Assembly: GCA_023442085.1 (NCBI GenBank)
Contig: JAEZMT010000097.1
Location: 1 to 6,727, forward strand
Length of the DNA: 6,727 bases
Direction of reading: 5' to 3'
From: Pseudomonadota bacterium
GTDB taxonomy: Bacteria > Pseudomonadota > Alphaproteobacteria > Rhizobiales > Xanthobacteraceae
The translations under genes were made by a program, and so were the position numbers. The notes beneath the pieces were generated by a model, which was not told the origin of the DNA, searched no databases, and saw only the letters and a program-made list of their open reading frames with translations. This document shows positions 5,876 to 6,727 of the stretch, one piece after another (the first letter of the stretch is position 1; every line of letters begins with the position of its first letter).

Positions 5876-6576
5876 TGGCCGAAAATTCCGCCATCCCCCT
5901 CGGCGCGCCCGTGGACACCGCCCCGGCCCGCCGGCCGGAGCCGACGACGCTGGAGGGCCGCCACGTCCGCCTCGTGCCGTTCGATGCGACCCGGCACGCA
6001 GCCTCGCTCTTCGCGCTCTCCCACGGGCCGGAGAAGGAGGCGCTCTGGGCCTATCTCTCCCCTGCTCCCTTCCCGGACGAAGCCGCCTTCGCCGCCTTCT
6101 ATGCCGAGGCCGCGAAGAAGGCGGACCCGCTGCTCTTCACCATCGAGGAGACGACGAGCGGCCGGGCGGTGGGCCATGCGACCTACATGCGCATCGAGCC
6201 GGGGCAGCGGGTGATCGAGGTGGGGAACATCATTTACACCCCGGCGCTCCAGCGCACGCGTGGGGCGACGGAGGCCATGTATCTCATGGCCCGCCATGCC
6301 TTCGAGGATCTCGGCTATCGCCGCTACGAATGGAAGTGCAACGCGCTCAATGCCCCCTCCCGGCAGGCGGCGGCGCGGCTCGGCTTCACCTTCGAGGGGC
6401 TGTTCCGCCAGCACATGATCGTCAAGGGCCGCAACCGGGACACCGCCTGGTTCTCTTTGCTCGATAGCGAATGGCCGCGCGCCAAGGCGGCCTTCGAGGC
6501 GTGGCTGGCGCCGGAGAATTTCGATGAAAACGGCCGCCAGCTCCGGCGGCTGGAGGACATTCGCGCGGCTCTGTAA
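5875..6576 (+). CDS. GNAT-family N-acetyltransferase, RimJ/RimL (Acetyltransf_3) type
   Basis: Predicted cytoplasmic acetyl-CoA-dependent N-acetyltransferase of 233 aa. After a Pro/Ala-rich N-terminal tail (1-24), the GNAT fold begins with TTLEGRHVRLVPFD (24-37). The central strand VIEVGNIIYTPALQ (113-126) is followed by the acetyl-CoA pyrophosphate-binding loop QRTRGATEA (126-134) and the helix MYLMARHAFEDLGY. The late motif is KCNALNAPSRQAAARLGFTFEG (154-175), where Asn and Ser residues typically contact CoA. This order is characteristic of the RimJ/RimL group, which acetylates proteins, amino acids, antibiotics or small metabolites, and the substrate cannot be told. The ATG overlaps the upstream stop as TGATG, so it is translationally coupled to the lyase-like gene. 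A GTG one codon earlier is possible. Its place within a sugar-acid operon is unexplained. Confidence 0.88.
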   Translation: MAENSAIPLGAPVDTAPARRPEPTTLEGRHVRLVPFDATRHAASLFALSHGPEKEALWAYLSPAPFPDEAAFAAFYAEAAKKADPLLFTIEETTSGRAVGHATYMRIEPGQRVIEVGNIIYTPALQRTRGATEAMYLMARHAFEDLGYRRYEWKCNALNAPSRQAAARLGFTFEGLFRQHMIVKGRNRDTAWFSLLDSEWPRAKAAFEAWLAPENFDENGRQLRRLEDIRAAL

Positions 6577-6593
6577 CCCCGCGCGACAATGAA

Positions 6594-6599
6594 AGAGGA
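6594..6599 (+). promoter_or_regulatory. Ribosome binding site of the SDR gene
   Basis: AGAGGA lies six bases before the ATG at 6606, in the 29-base gap after the acetyltransferase stop. It supports that start and independent translation initiation within the same transcript. Confidence 0.7.
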
Positions 6600-6605
6600 C
6601 AGACC

Positions 6606-6727
6606 ATGGGTGGACGACTTCAGGGCAAGACCGCGCTGGTGACGGCGGCGGGACAGGGCATCGGCCGCGCCATCGCGGAAACCTTCGTGCGCGAGGGCGC
6701 GCGCGTCATCGCCACCGATCTCGACGC
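6606..6727 (+). CDS. Short-chain dehydrogenase/reductase, 2-keto-3-deoxy-fuconate dehydrogenase/DHRS6-like (5' part only)
   Basis: First 40 codons of a classical SDR; the rest lies beyond the window. The N-terminus GRLQGKTALVTAAGQGIGRA contains the TGxxxGIG-type cofactor loop in the variant AAGQGIG (14-20). The second strand ends in VIATDLD (34-40), where the Asp after the strand usually favours NAD over NADP. This N-terminal pattern (GRLxGK, TAAxQGIG, EGARVIATD) is close to bacterial 2-keto-3-deoxy-L-fuconate 4-dehydrogenase and mammalian DHRS6 (BDH2), more than to FabG. If so, it would oxidise the 2-keto-3-deoxy acid made by the dehydratase at the head of this operon. Only 40 residues are visible, without the catalytic Ser-Tyr-Lys, so the specific function is inference; SDR membership is secure. 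Confidence 0.85.
   Translation, partial: MGGRLQGKTALVTAAGQGIGRAIAETFVREGARVIATDLD

Noticed and set aside
5587..6414. 275-codon minus-strand frame antisense to the lyase-like and GNAT genes
   Set aside because: Arg/Glu/Gly-rich shadow of two convincing genes, with no recognisable motif.

Overview
This is a GC-rich, gene-dense stretch of a bacterial chromosome. Codons end mostly in G or C, four-base start/stop overlaps are frequent, and the gene content (a biotin bioMNY transporter of the rhizobial/rhodobacterial type and a Caulobacter XylD-like sugar-acid dehydratase) points to an alphaproteobacterium, most likely Hyphomicrobiales (Xanthobacteraceae-like). The taxon is an inference from style and family resemblance. 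I see no mobile element, CRISPR array, tRNA, rRNA or prophage gene.

Left half, minus strand (read from 2890 down to 1): bioM (ECF ATPase), bioN (ECF transmembrane coupling protein), bioY (biotin-binding S component), then the first 298 codons of an AMP-forming acyl-CoA synthetase that runs off the left edge. bioM and bioN overlap by ATGA, bioN and bioY are 14 bases apart, and bioY and the ligase overlap by GTGA, so this is one tightly coupled operon. BioMNY is a complete energy-coupling-factor biotin importer. The coupled ligase begins with GTG and may act in pimelate or fatty-acid activation, but its substrate cannot be read from the sequence.

Middle (2891-3096): a 206-base divergent intergenic region between bioM and the dehydratase gene. 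It holds a possible promoter for the rightward gene, a LacI-type CG-centred palindrome, a second 11-base palindrome nearer bioM, and a clear ribosome binding site on each side. No good BioR box was found.

Right half, plus strand: an IlvD/Edd-family sugar-acid dehydratase (616 aa, very close to D-xylonate dehydratase), a strong hairpin, an isocitrate lyase/PEP mutase-superfamily protein (276 aa), a RimJ/RimL-type GNAT acetyltransferase (233 aa, overlapping the lyase stop by one base), and the first 40 codons of a short-chain dehydrogenase resembling 2-keto-3-deoxy-L-fuconate dehydrogenase/DHRS6. Together they suggest a non-phosphorylative sugar-acid catabolic operon: the dehydratase makes a 2-keto-3-deoxy acid, and the SDR could oxidise it to a 2,4-diketo acid. 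A diketo-acid hydrolase would then be expected beyond the right edge. The roles of the lyase-like protein and the acetyltransferase in this scheme are unknown.

Nothing here amounts to a clearly novel system. The most interesting points are the ligase coupled to biotin uptake, and the combination of a XylD-type dehydratase, an atypical PEP mutase-like protein, a GNAT enzyme and a KDF-dehydrogenase-like SDR in one apparent operon.
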